A stretch of 43,922 nucleotides of DNA, taken from contig DVEB01000163.1 in the NCBI GenBank assembly GCA_015295905.1, positions 1 to 43,922 on the forward strand. Direction: 5' to 3'. Position numbers and translations under genes: made by a program. This document shows positions 18,660 through 27,333 of the stretch, piece after piece (the stretch's first letter is position 1; each line of letters starts with the position of its first letter). The stretch is from Synechococcales cyanobacterium M55_K2018_004 (lineage in GTDB: Bacteria; Cyanobacteriota; Cyanobacteriia; Elainellales; Elainellaceae). The notes under the pieces are model-generated. The model was not told where the DNA came from and ran no database searches. It worked only from the letters and a program-made list of their open reading frames with translations.

Positions 18660-20003
18660 CTATTCCTCATTGGCCCGCATCCATCGGTTGCGTTCCTCGG
18701 CAGGGAGGTCAATGAAAACGCGATCGCCCGCCTTCAGTCCTTCCAACACCTGGGTCTGGTCTCCCAGTCCTGTGCCCAGGGTAATTGGGCGAAATTCTGG
18801 ACGGTTCCTAGCATCGGGCACCAGCACACCGGGCTGTCCGTCCTGCGTCACGATCGCCACTGTTGGTACAACCAGTGCTTGGGGGAGGCGATCGCCCAAA
18901 AAGGTGAGGTTGACGTTCATCCCCGACAACAGTTTGTCTTGACCGCTGATTAGCTCTACCCGTACCTGAAAGGTGGTGACATTCTGACGCACCACTGCTT
19001 CCGGGGCAACCACTTTGACCCGCCCCTGAAAGATCTGCTCTGGCAGGGCATCGGCACGGATCTCGACCATCTGACCGACTTGGATCTGGCCAATATCCAC
19101 TTCCGGAACCTCCGCCAGCACCTCTAGCCCCTGGGCTAAGGCAACGATTGCGGTTGAAGTGGCCGATGTTGCTTCTGAAGCCGAAGTGGTAGGCGTGACA
19201 AAGGCTCCCTCCGTCGCATACTTTTGGGTGATGATGCCACTGAAGGGTGCCCGGATAAAGGTCTCGTCCTCTCGCACCTGGACTGACTCTAGGTTTGCGA
19301 TCGCTTCGGCCAGTTGTGCCTCTGCTTCGCGGATGTCCTCAGTCCGGCTGCCGCTCTGGGAGAGTTCAAGCCGCTGCTGGGCTTCCCGCAGGCTGGCCTG
19401 GGCCTGCTCAAAGTTAGCCTGGGCAGTGCGAGCCTCGTTCAACACTTCATCCAGGCGATCGCGCGAGATTGCCCCTTCATTTGCCAGCAACTGGTTGCGC
19501 TCAACCCGCTCATTGGCCAGCATCAAGCGCGATCGCGCCTGTTCCACCGTTGCCCGCGCCTGCTCCACATTGGCTCTAGCCTGAGCAATTTCCTGGGGGC
19601 GGTTGCCGCTTCTCAGCCGCTCCAGCCTGGCCCGTGCTTGCGCCACGCGGGCGCGGGCCTGGTTCAACTGAGGGGAAATATCGTTCGACCGCATCCGGGC
19701 AATCACCTGCCCCGCTTCGACGCGATCGCCCTGTTCCACAAATAACTCTTCTAGAATGCCTGCCGCTTGAGGACTCAGGTTAACCGTCTGCACAGGCTGC
19801 ACCTTACCACTGGCAGTAATTCGCACCGTCAAGTCTTGCGCCTCAACCGTCACCGTCATCCCGGCAATATCAGGCACCCGAGACTGAGAGCGCAGGTACA
19901 AGGCTCCCGCTGTCCCAGTACCCACCAGGCCAGCCGCCAGCAGACCAATGAGCCAGGGCGAAGATTTTTGAACGTTTCCAATCAAGGGGAGTTGCATAGT
20001 CAT
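18660..20003 (-). CDS. Periplasmic adaptor (MacA/HlyD-like membrane fusion protein)
   Basis: 447 residues. An N-terminal membrane anchor (about 17-37) is followed by a biotinyl-lipoyl half (VNLSPQAAGILEELFVEQGD), a long coiled-coil hairpin rich in Ala/Arg/Gln (about 105-215), the second lipoyl half (IRAPFSGIITQ) and a beta-barrel. The coiled coil would reach a TolC-like outer-membrane channel, not encoded here. It is the first structural gene of the efflux operon, 75 bases after the regulator. Confidence 0.93.
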   Translation of the reverse strand: MTMQLPLIGNVQKSSPWLIGLLAAGLVGTGTAGALYLRSQSRVPDIAGMTVTVEAQDLTVRITASGKVQPVQTVNLSPQAAGILEELFVEQGDRVEAGQVIARMRSNDISPQLNQARARVAQARARLERLRSGNRPQEIAQARANVEQARATVEQARSRLMLANERVERNQLLANEGAISRDRLDEVLNEARTAQANFEQAQASLREAQQRLELSQSGSRTEDIREAEAQLAEAIANLESVQVREDETFIRAPFSGIITQKYATEGAFVTPTTSASEATSATSTAIVALAQGLEVLAEVPEVDIGQIQVGQMVEIRADALPEQIFQGRVKVVAPEAVVRQNVTTFQVRVELISGQDKLLSGMNVNLTFLGDRLPQALVVPTVAIVTQDGQPGVLVPDARNRPEFRPITLGTGLGDQTQVLEGLKAGDRVFIDLPAEERNRWMRANEE

Positions 20004-20078
20004 GGTGGGGTGGGGTTAAGGAGTGGGTGGGGTGAGTCAATCTAAAATCTGCAATCGTGAATCCACAATTGCTGGAGA

Positions 20079-20603
20079 TCAGGAGTGTTCAGGGTGCATT
20101 GCTTTGGCCTGCTCTTGTTCCCAGCGTTGATTCAGTTGGGGCAGCTCGCGCTCCCAAAAGGCGTGGATGTCTCGCATTTCTCGGAGACGGCGCTGTAGGA
20201 AGGGAGGGTCGTCTTTGAGCAAATCCAGCCCCTTTTCCGCAAGTTGACGAAAGGCAGCGATTTGCGCCAGCCGTTGTTCGGTCATGTGGCTCCAGGCGTG
20301 CGGTTTGACCTGGAAATAGTCACGGCGATCGCCCGGAACACTAGTTCGCTCAATCAAACCAAGCTGAATCAGCAGGCGGGTCATCGAGCTAATAGACCCC
20401 TTGCTGGCCTGGAGGACTGCTGCAAGGTCGGCGCTGGACTGTTGAGCCGGGTCAGAGATCAGCAACCAGCCAAAGATGCGCCCGGCCATGCGGGGCAGCC
20501 CGACAGACTCAAACATCAGCCCCATCTCTTCGACGAAATGCGTCTTCTTGAAGGTCGGCTCCTGTGTCAATGCATCCCATTCCGTTGAAATAATTCTTAA
20601 CAT
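20079..20603 (-). CDS. GbsR/MarR-family transcriptional regulator
   Basis: 174 residues with a winged-helix DNA-binding domain: GRIFGWLLISDP (about 38-50), then the recognition helix region ASKGSISSMTRLLIQLGLIER and the wing VPGDRRDYF. The C-terminal third is a charged dimerisation helix. It heads the efflux operon and probably represses it together with itself. ATG 20603 is preferred, with in-frame GTG 20615 as the alternative. A perfect inverted repeat overlaps the leader just upstream. The inducer is unknown and may be the pump's substrate. Confidence 0.87.
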   Translation of the reverse strand: MLRIISTEWDALTQEPTFKKTHFVEEMGLMFESVGLPRMAGRIFGWLLISDPAQQSSADLAAVLQASKGSISSMTRLLIQLGLIERTSVPGDRRDYFQVKPHAWSHMTEQRLAQIAAFRQLAEKGLDLLKDDPPFLQRRLREMRDIHAFWERELPQLNQRWEQEQAKAMHPEHS

Positions 20604-20616
20604 CGATTCTAACACA

Positions 20617-20650
20617 TTCAGAAAGTTCAGTAAGCATTGAACTTTCTGAA
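20617..20650. promoter_or_regulatory. Likely operator: 13-bp perfect inverted repeat
   Basis: TTCAGAAAGTTCA (20617-20629) and its exact complement (20638-20650) flank an 8-base spacer, just upstream of the regulator start. Spacing of the arm centres is 21 bases, two helical turns, as expected for a dimeric winged-helix protein binding one face. Autoregulation of the efflux operon is inferred. Confidence 0.65.
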
Positions 20651-20745
20651 CAAAAAAGAACGCCTCTTTTAAGATAAATAGGCGGCCAGGAAATTACTTC
20701 ACCCAACTGGTTAGCTTTGTCCTCACCCATTAGGCAGGTGCCTTA

Positions 20746-20824
20746 ACCTCAGTTCCAGTAAAGCGGGCTTTGGGGCGCGTCGCGCCCGGAAAAGCAAGGG
20801 CTTCAGCTTATCCCAAATTCACGT
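20746..20824 (-). repeat. F1 element touching a stop codon
   Basis: A worn F1 right end (ACCTCAGTTCCAG, from 20746) lies at the left and a good left end (reverse of ACGTGAATTTGGGATAAG) at 20807-20824. The core is GC-rich and imperfectly paired. The DUF554 stop codon (20827-20825) directly abuts the element. Confidence 0.65.
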
Positions 20825-21571
20825 TTAACTGAGCCAGTCGGCGATCGCAAACAACAGAGGAGCCACTAGCAACGCCGGCAAAAATGAGGCGACCCGCACC
20901 TTGCCAATGTCCAACAGCATCAGGCCAATGCCCAAGATCATCAAGCCGCCTACTCCCGTGACCAGGAGAACCACCGGGGATGTGGCCGGATCGGGGATGG
21001 ACTGAGCCAGCAAGCCCGCTGCCAGGGAAATCGTCCCCTGATAGACCAGCACACTCAGGGCCGAAAACCCAACGCCAATGCCGTAGCTGCCAGTAAGGGC
21101 GATCGAGGCCAGCCCATCCATCACGGCCTTCAGGGTCAGCAGGGTATGGTCTCCCGTCAGGCCATTGTTAATGCTACCGATCAACGCCATCGGCCCAATG
21201 CAAAACAGCAGACTGGCAGCCACAAAACCCTCCGTAAAACGGCCTTTGCCCTTGAAACGATATTTCAGCCAATCCCCCAGCTTGGTCAGCCTGGGTTCAA
21301 TGCCCCACCATTCGCCTAGCAACCCACCGATGACAAGCGCCAGCAGTCCCAGGATCACCCCATCCACCTGCCCTGCTTGAGCGTTGGTTAAACTGCCTGC
21401 CAAGTGGAACCCAATGAAGAGGGTGATCAGTCCTAACCCTTGGGGAATAATGTGTTGCATCCGCTGTGGTAATCGGCCTGCAAACAGTAGCCCCAGAAGA
21501 GTCCCCAAAATCACTGTGGCAACATTGATCCAGGTGCCACTGGTGCGAATCAACAGGTCGAAAACCAGCAT
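20825..21571 (-). CDS. DUF554 integral membrane protein
   Basis: 248 residues, strongly hydrophobic, with about seven predicted membrane helices. The opening GTWINVATVILGTLLGLL and the central LLFCIGPMALIGSINNGLTGD are characteristic of DUF554 (YdfK/YqgA-like), a possible transporter family of unknown substrate. ATG 21571 begins with a short cytoplasmic tail before helix 1. The final codon LS is followed by a TAA whose next base is the end of an F1 element. Confidence 0.88.
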   Translation of the reverse strand: MLVFDLLIRTSGTWINVATVILGTLLGLLFAGRLPQRMQHIIPQGLGLITLFIGFHLAGSLTNAQAGQVDGVILGLLALVIGGLLGEWWGIEPRLTKLGDWLKYRFKGKGRFTEGFVAASLLFCIGPMALIGSINNGLTGDHTLLTLKAVMDGLASIALTGSYGIGVGFSALSVLVYQGTISLAAGLLAQSIPDPATSPVVLLVTGVGGLMILGIGLMLLDIGKVRVASFLPALLVAPLLFAIADWLS

Positions 21572-21750
21572 GAGTGAGAAGAAGAAATTGTCAGAACCGG
21601 CAAGCCAGCTACATCTTACGTTCTACCCGGTCAACCCTCTTCCCCCGATCAGGTCAAAACCTGCTGTGAAGCATCGGTCGCAGCAGCGATCCGCAACTTC
21701 CCCACGCCTTTCCACAAATGATTGGTATCACAAACGATTGGTATCAGGAG

Positions 21751-21854
21751 CATAGGGCGCTACGCGCTCATGATGTAAAACGCGTTTTGTAGGAAACCCT
21801 GCGCCGGGGGGGCCGACAAAACGCTTGGTTCTAACCTATGGGTGTAGCGCCATA
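21751..21854 (-). repeat. F2 element, full length
   Basis: Ends CATAGGGCGCTAC and GTAGCGCCATA are inverted repeats. The core hairpin CGTTTTGT...ACAAAACG is weakened by substitutions. The signature TTCTAACCTATGGGTGTAGC is at the right. It lies between divergent genes. Confidence 0.75.
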
Positions 21855-21956
21855 TCACACAGCTTCGTATCACAATAGAGAACGGACGCCACCCGGCAAA
21901 AGACAAAGACTGCGATTTTGAATTCACCCCCCTCACGTATCCCACTCCTTTCCCCC

Positions 21957-22937
21957 ATGCACTATCTCCACGTCAACTGCGACTGCCGCCCCGAACTCCC
22001 CGACACTCAGGTCAAACTCCGCCTGCTGTGGACTGCGCTGGTACTCATTGCTGCCTTTTCGCTTGTGGCCTGGGCAGTGGGGCACTATAGCCAGAGCCTG
22101 GCTCTGATGGCGGAGGCGGGGCACATGCTGTCGGACTGCGGGGCACTGGGGTTGGCACTACTGGCGACGTGGATCGGACGGTGGCCTGCTTCGCCCAAGG
22201 CTCCCTTTGGCTATCGGCGCGTCGAAATTTTGGCGGCCCTGGTGAATGGCTGGGGCTTGGTGGCGATCGCCCTTTGGGTTGGTCACGAAGCCATCGAACG
22301 GTTGCAGCACCCGGCGCGTGAAATTTTGGGAGTGCCCATGCTGGTGACGGCAGCGGTTGGGCTAGGGGTCAACCTGGTGAATGCCTCGTTATTGCATGAC
22401 CACAGCCACCACGACCTGAACCTGAAAGGAGCATTCCTACACGTTGTTGCCGATGCCCTGAGTTCGGTGGGGGTAATTCTGGCGGCGATTGCCATCTGGT
22501 GGTTGGGCTGGGACTGGATGGATGGCGTGGTTAGCCTAGGCGTGGCAGGGCTGGTGTTGGCGGGGGCAGTGCCGCTGATCCGTCAAAGCCTAGAAGTGCT
22601 GCTGGAGAAAACACCTGCCTATCTGGATGCCGCTGCCATCCAGACGCATCTAGAGCAATTTGAAGAAGTGTTGGAGGTTAACCAGTTGCGTCTGTGGGCG
22701 ATCGCTCCCGGCCAGGAGGCGCTGGCGGCGCATCTCACCGTGGCCCTTCAGGATGGAGCAGGGCGCGATCGACTGTTGCAACGGATGCAGCAGTCACTCC
22801 AGGCAACCTTTGGCCTACGAGACACTGTTTTGCAGATGTCTTCTCCCCGTCCGGCCCCCTCCTTCAATCTGTCCATTCCTGAACGGTTGGAGATGATTCA
22901 AACGCTCAGTTCAGAGCTACAGCAGCATTCAGCCTGA
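21957..22937 (+). CDS. Cation diffusion facilitator (zinc-type efflux)
   Basis: 326 residues with six membrane helices. Transport-site ligands are visible as HxxxD pairs in helix 2 (AEAGHMLSDCGA, near residue 53) and helix 5 (LHVVADALSSVG), the arrangement seen in Zn2+/Cd2+ exporters rather than Mn2+ ones. A short His-rich loop (HDHSHHD) precedes helix 5, and a cytoplasmic domain follows. It would export Zn2+ or a similar metal by proton antiport. ATG 21957 is chosen; the upstream in-frame TTG at 21918 adds only 13 non-conserved residues. Confidence 0.92.
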   Translation: MHYLHVNCDCRPELPDTQVKLRLLWTALVLIAAFSLVAWAVGHYSQSLALMAEAGHMLSDCGALGLALLATWIGRWPASPKAPFGYRRVEILAALVNGWGLVAIALWVGHEAIERLQHPAREILGVPMLVTAAVGLGVNLVNASLLHDHSHHDLNLKGAFLHVVADALSSVGVILAAIAIWWLGWDWMDGVVSLGVAGLVLAGAVPLIRQSLEVLLEKTPAYLDAAAIQTHLEQFEEVLEVNQLRLWAIAPGQEALAAHLTVALQDGAGRDRLLQRMQQSLQATFGLRDTVLQMSSPRPAPSFNLSIPERLEMIQTLSSELQQHSA

Positions 22938-23041
22938 CCGCAACTCAGCCTGCGAAACGAGAATTTGCTACAGCGCGGTTAAGCCGAAATTGGCCTTTTA
23001 CAATAAAGAGCGAATACCCCACGTAGGATGTTGAAAAGGTC

Positions 23042-24061
23042 ATGCCTCCCGCAGTTCTGATTGAGAAGCTCCAGAAGCGCTATGGCAACGTTGAGGCGGT
23101 TAAGAATGTCAGCCTCCAGATTGAACCAGCCGAAATTTTTGGGTTATTAGGCCCGAACGGCGCTGGAAAAACAACCACACTGCGCTGCTTGTGTACCCTG
23201 GCAATCCCCGATAGTGGGCGGATTGAAGTGTCCGGCGACTCAGTGTTGGCAAATCCTCGCTTAGCCCGTCAACGGCTCGGCTATGTGGCCCAGGAAGTCG
23301 CCCTCGACAAGGTTTTGACTGGACGGGAACTGCTGGAACTGCAAGCCGCGCTCTACCACATTCCCCGCGCTGCCATCAAACATCGAATTGAGCAGGTAAT
23401 TGACCTGCTGGGACTGGAGGAATGGGCCGACAAGAAGACCGGCACCTACTCCGGCGGGATTCGTAAACGGCTCGACTTGGCAGCGGGTCTGCTGCACCAA
23501 CCCGATGTGCTGGTGCTGGATGAACCCACGGTGGGTCTTGATATCGAGAGCCGGGTGGCCGTGTGGGACTTTTTGCGTCAGTTGCGGGCCAGCGGGACAA
23601 CAGTGCTAATCACTAGCCACTATTTAGAAGAGGTAGATGCTCTGGCAGATCGAGTGGCGATTATCGACAAGGGTGTGGTGATTGCAACGGGCACCCCTTC
23701 GGAACTGAAGGATGGGCTGGGGGGCGATCGCGTCACCCTCCGCATCCGCGAATTTACGCCGCTAGAAGAAGTCGAACGGGCAAAATCTCTGCTGGAACCC
23801 CTGCCTCACGTCCAAGAAATCATCGTTAACACCGCCCAGGGCAATTCCTTAAATCTGGTGGTCACCCCCCAGAGTGACGCCTTGTTGACTATCCAACAAG
23901 CGTTGAAAGATGCAGGTTTGCCTATCTTTGGCATTTCCCAGTCGCGCCCCAGCCTGGACGACGTATATCTGGCCGCAACGGGGCAAACCCTGCTCGATGC
24001 CGAACTTGCTGCCGTCGCGACCCGCGACCCCAAAAAAGAGAAAAAGCAAAATATGCGCTAG
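23042..24061 (+). CDS. ABC transporter ATP-binding protein, DrrA/ABC-2 type
   Basis: 339 residues: Walker A GPNGAGKTT near 38-46, Q-loop VAQEVALD, signature YSGGIRKRLDLA, Walker B VLVLDEPTVGLD and switch His in ITSHYLEEVD, then a C-terminal extension with the DrrA-type end DDVYLAATG. Such ATPases usually serve ABC-2 permeases encoded immediately downstream. Here the next gene is a PsiE-like protein, and an F1 element begins 3 bases after the stop. Its permease must be elsewhere, or was separated. A ribosome binding site (AAAAGG) precedes ATG 23042. Confidence 0.92.
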   Translation: MPPAVLIEKLQKRYGNVEAVKNVSLQIEPAEIFGLLGPNGAGKTTTLRCLCTLAIPDSGRIEVSGDSVLANPRLARQRLGYVAQEVALDKVLTGRELLELQAALYHIPRAAIKHRIEQVIDLLGLEEWADKKTGTYSGGIRKRLDLAAGLLHQPDVLVLDEPTVGLDIESRVAVWDFLRQLRASGTTVLITSHYLEEVDALADRVAIIDKGVVIATGTPSELKDGLGGDRVTLRIREFTPLEEVERAKSLLEPLPHVQEIIVNTAQGNSLNLVVTPQSDALLTIQQALKDAGLPIFGISQSRPSLDDVYLAATGQTLLDAELAAVATRDPKKEKKQNMR

Positions 24062-24063
24062 GA

Positions 24064-24185
24064 ACATCAGTTTCGATGAAGCGGGTTTTGGGGCATCGCG
24101 CACAGCGTGGTGCCCCAAAACTGTTGTGTCTCCGGATGCATCGCGCCCGAAAAAGCAACGGTTTCAGCCCATCCCGAAGTGACGT
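24064..24185 (-). repeat. F1 element, full length (122 bp)
   Basis: The reverse orientation copy has the right end at 24064 (ACATCAGTTTCGATGAAG) and the left end at 24168-24185 (reverse of ACGTCACTTCGGGATGG). The second hairpin (TTTTGGGGCA...TGCCCCAAAA) is clear and the first is degraded. It is exactly as long as the 37 kb and 39 kb copies, but its flanks show no duplication, consistent with an older insertion. Confidence 0.8.
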
Positions 24186-24304
24186 TTTCATACCATCGTG
24201 GAATGAAAGTTATTAGGTAAACAAATGAATCAAGTCTTCACATATAAGCTTGGCTGAAGTTAAGCTGGAACTCATCGCGCGAAGGACGCACTAAGGAGAG
24301 TGTT

Positions 24305-24853
24305 ATGCAAGATGCTGGGAAAAGTTCGCTGAGTGGGTGGGGGTTAAACCGCGATCGCCTGGTGCGGTCTTTGGAAACAATTCAGGACTTGATTGTAGTG
24401 TCGCTCTGCATTGGCCTGTTTTGCTTCATGGTGATCCAATTACGAGAGATGTTTATTTCTCTCTTGCCACCCTTGAATTTTCGAGTGGTGACCGCCGACA
24501 TCTTGTTTTTGTTGATTCTTGTTGAGCTATTTCGCCTGTTAATTATCTATCTCCAGGAACAGCGAGTTTCAATTGGTGTCGCTGTTGAGGTTTCTATTGT
24601 GTCTGTTCTGCGCGAAATCATTGTGCGGGGTGTACTCGAAGCATCTCCCAGCCAAGTCTTGTCTGCCTGTGCTTTTCTGTTGGTGATGGCAATTTTGCTG
24701 GTGGTGCGGGTATGGTTGCCCCCCACGTTTAACGGCATCGACCCCGAAAAGCAAATTTCACTGCGGGCCAGGGCGATCGCCCACGAACCCTTTGCCACCC
24801 CACTAACCGAACCCATGAATGGCAAAGCCACTACGCGCAAAGTCGAAGTTTAG
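24305..24853 (+). CDS. PsiE-like phosphate-starvation-inducible membrane protein
   Basis: 182 residues with four predicted membrane helices (about 28-48, 63-82, 92-112 weak, 119-139). The conserved LVELFRLLIIYL and VSIVSVLREIIVRG segments fit the PsiE family, named for phosphate-starvation induction in E. coli; molecular function is unknown. A strong Shine-Dalgarno AAGGAGAG (24293-24300) sets the start at 24305. No Pho box was identified. The C-terminus is a charged cytoplasmic tail. Confidence 0.85.
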   Translation: MQDAGKSSLSGWGLNRDRLVRSLETIQDLIVVSLCIGLFCFMVIQLREMFISLLPPLNFRVVTADILFLLILVELFRLLIIYLQEQRVSIGVAVEVSIVSVLREIIVRGVLEASPSQVLSACAFLLVMAILLVVRVWLPPTFNGIDPEKQISLRARAIAHEPFATPLTEPMNGKATTRKVEV

Positions 24854-24907
24854 CAACGAATCCCGATCTGGTCTTGGGTATACAGTCCATTGGAGCGTAA
24901 ACTAAAG

Positions 24908-26764
24908 ATGCATTCTCTCAAACCTGACTCCCAAACTAACCCTGTCCTCTCTGATTGGCTATCGCCAACTCTGGGCAGCCGTTTTCCTGAGAATGACCGA
25001 CCCGTCTTTACCCCCACCCCTGTCCCTGCTATGGCTGAAGTGAAACCCCGCGACGTTCAGGTTGCAGAAATTGCACCGCATACCCTAGTGTTGCGATCGC
25101 GCACGTTCGATCGACTTAAGTTTGAGATCGAATATGCCCGCCAGAAGGGAACCACCGCCAACTCCTACCTGATCCAAGCGGACAAGACAGCCTTGATAGA
25201 TCCACCAGGGGAGTCCTTCAGCCAAATTTTCATCGAACAACTTGCTGAGCACGTCTACCTGCAGCGCATCCACTACGTCATTCTAGGGCACGTCAACCCC
25301 AACCGTGTTGCCACGCTGCGAGCACTGCTCAACCTAGAGGTGGCTCCCCAAATTACCTTCGTCTGCACACGGGCAGCGGAGGTTGCCCTGAGAGCTGCTT
25401 TCCCTGACGAAAATCTGCGGATTATTGTCGCCAACCTAGAGGAAACCCTCGATTTGGGGCAAGGCCACGTCCTGCAACTGATACCCACCCCCACCCCCCG
25501 CCACCCTGACGCACTGTGTACCTACGACCCTGCTAGCCGGGCGCTGTATACCGATAAGTTGTTTGGTGCCCACATCTGTGGAGACACGGTGTTTGACGAG
25601 AAATGGCGAGACTTGGAGGAAGACCGCCGCTACTACTTCGACTGCATCCACGCAGCCCAGGCTCGCCAGGTAGAAGTCGCCCTCGATCGCCTCTCGCCCT
25701 ACGCCGACACCGCTCGCATAATTGCTCCTGGTCATGGGCCGCTGGTGCGCTACAGCACCAATCGCTTCTTCTTTGACTACCGCTACTGGTGCGAGCGGCA
25801 ACAATCGCAGGATTTTACTGTCGCATTGCTGTTCACGTCAGCCTACGGTAACACAGCCGCCATGGGAAATGCGATCGCTCGTGGGCTGACCCAGGCTGGA
25901 GTCACCGTGGACTCGATCAACTGCGAGTTCACAGACCCCGCAGACATTACCGCCGCAATTGAGAAGTGCGATGGCTTCATCATCGGTTCGCCTACCCTAG
26001 CAGGGCACGCCCCCACCCAGATCCAAACGGCATTGGGAATTGTCCTTTCAACCGCTCCCAAAACCAAGCTAGCAGGAGTGTTTGGCTCCTACGGTTGGAG
26101 TGGCGAGGCCGTGGATATCTTGGAAAGCAAACTCCAGGATGCTGGCTATCCCTTTGGGTTTGAAGCGTTGCGCTGTAAGTTTGCGCCCACGGAAGCAACC
26201 CTACAACGCTGCGAAGCCGCTGGCCTAGAGTTTGCCCAGGCGTTGAAGAAGGCTAAGAAAAACCGTGCCCCCCGACAACCCATCACCGATGCCCAGACCG
26301 ACCGCACCGAGCAGGCGGTAGGCCGGATCACCGGATCGCTCTGTGTAATAACCGCTAAACAGGGCAACGAGGATGTCGGTTTGCTGACCTCTTGGGTCTC
26401 GCAGGCGACCTTTAATCCCCCCGGTATCACGGTTGCCATCTCCAAAGATCGCGCCTCTGAACTGCTGGCCCACCAAGATGATGTGTTTGTCCTAAATATC
26501 CTGAAGGAAGGCCGCAACCTGCGTCGCCACTTCCTGAAGCCAATGGCCCCCGGCGAGAATCGATTCGCAGAAGTAGACCACCACCCCGCTGCTAACGGTT
26601 GCTTGGTGCTAGATGAAGCACTGGCCTACCTAGAGTGTCGTGTCCACGACCGCATGGAGTGCGGTGACCACTGGTTAATCTACGCCATAGTCGAAAGCGG
26701 TAAGGTGTTAGAAACCGTCGGAGTAACCGCTGTACAACACCGCAAATCGGGTAGCCATTATTAG
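24908..26764 (+). CDS. Diflavin flavodiiron protein with degenerate diiron site (Flv1/Flv2 type)
   Basis: 618 residues in three domains: metallo-beta-lactamase-like (about 55-290), flavodoxin-like with FTSAYGNTA (about 300-445), and a C-terminal flavin reductase (about 470-618), the fusion found in oxygenic phototrophs. These proteins pass photosynthetic electrons to O2. Diiron ligands are largely replaced: the HxExDH motif reads HVNPNR near 128, the next His position reads PTPRHP, and the Asp before FGAH is Lys. Among the known paralogues this pattern suits Flv1/Flv2 rather than Flv3/Flv4. The usual partner gene is not adjacent. ATG 24908 is used; TTG 24890 is in frame. The N-terminal 45 residues are Pro-rich and not conserved. 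Confidence 0.92.
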   Translation: MHSLKPDSQTNPVLSDWLSPTLGSRFPENDRPVFTPTPVPAMAEVKPRDVQVAEIAPHTLVLRSRTFDRLKFEIEYARQKGTTANSYLIQADKTALIDPPGESFSQIFIEQLAEHVYLQRIHYVILGHVNPNRVATLRALLNLEVAPQITFVCTRAAEVALRAAFPDENLRIIVANLEETLDLGQGHVLQLIPTPTPRHPDALCTYDPASRALYTDKLFGAHICGDTVFDEKWRDLEEDRRYYFDCIHAAQARQVEVALDRLSPYADTARIIAPGHGPLVRYSTNRFFFDYRYWCERQQSQDFTVALLFTSAYGNTAAMGNAIARGLTQAGVTVDSINCEFTDPADITAAIEKCDGFIIGSPTLAGHAPTQIQTALGIVLSTAPKTKLAGVFGSYGWSGEAVDILESKLQDAGYPFGFEALRCKFAPTEATLQRCEAAGLEFAQALKKAKKNRAPRQPITDAQTDRTEQAVGRITGSLCVITAKQGNEDVGLLTSWVSQATFNPPGITVAISKDRASELLAHQDDVFVLNILKEGRNLRRHFLKPMAPGENRFAEVDHHPAANGCLVLDEALAYLECRVHDRMECGDHWLIYAIVESGKVLETVGVTAVQHRKSGSHY

Positions 26765-26825
26765 CGTGAGTCGCTCATGGAGTGGCTAAGGGGGATGGCG
26801 TATCGTGCGACACCCCCTTACAGTA

Positions 26826-26910
26826 GCGTCAGTTCTAGTTAAGAGGGTTTTAGGGCACCACGCCGCGCGGTGCCCTAGAACCCTTGCTGTTCCATGCGCA
26901 ATGCAGCCCT
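26826..26910 (-). repeat. F1 element, left end lost
   Basis: Right end GCGTCAGTTCTAGTTAAG at 26826, then a hairpin TTTTAGGGCACC...GGTGCCCTAGAA, then CCCTTGCTGTTCC as in the first hairpin of the full copies. Its pairing arm and the left end are missing. Confidence 0.65.
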
Positions 26911-27018
26911 TCTGTGAAGAGTTTGTGTAGTTGAGCAGTTTCCGTAAGACTACGATGGTTCCCAGTATTTTGGGTTGAGTATCGTTTTTGTTGTCGGAAA
27001 GAAAGTGAATTTACTGTG

Positions 27019-27333
27019 ATGCAAGCCGTTGAACCCTCCAAACTCGCAGAAACTAAAACGATGTCTCCCTTTGCGTCGGTCACTTCTGCTGCTGCGGTTG
27101 GGTACGCTGCCCCTCTGAGTCTGCAACTCAATCAGTCTCGCTTTAGTAGCAACCCATCTTCAGAGAACCGCTTACCGCTAGCAAAGGCTGCTGCCCAGGT
27201 CTTGCGGGATCCTATCCTGCAACAACGCCTCATTGACCGCGTCTGCAACCTGCTGATGGAAGACGTGCGCATGCAAAGAGAGCGCAACTGCTTCAAACCT
27301 GAAGGCAACGCGCAAACGTTGGAAGTGGCATAG
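27019..27333 (+). CDS. Small conserved-looking protein, unknown function
   Basis: 104 residues. The N-terminal half is Ser/Ala-rich and low in complexity. The C-terminal part (about 57-95) is a charged amphipathic helix-rich segment with the landmarks LRDPILQQRLIDRV and LMEDVRMQRER. I do not recognise a named family. ATG 27019 is preferred to GTG 27016. It follows the flavodiiron gene by about 250 bases with an F1 element between, so it probably has its own promoter. Confidence 0.6.
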   Translation: MQAVEPSKLAETKTMSPFASVTSAAAVGYAAPLSLQLNQSRFSSNPSSENRLPLAKAAAQVLRDPILQQRLIDRVCNLLMEDVRMQRERNCFKPEGNAQTLEVA

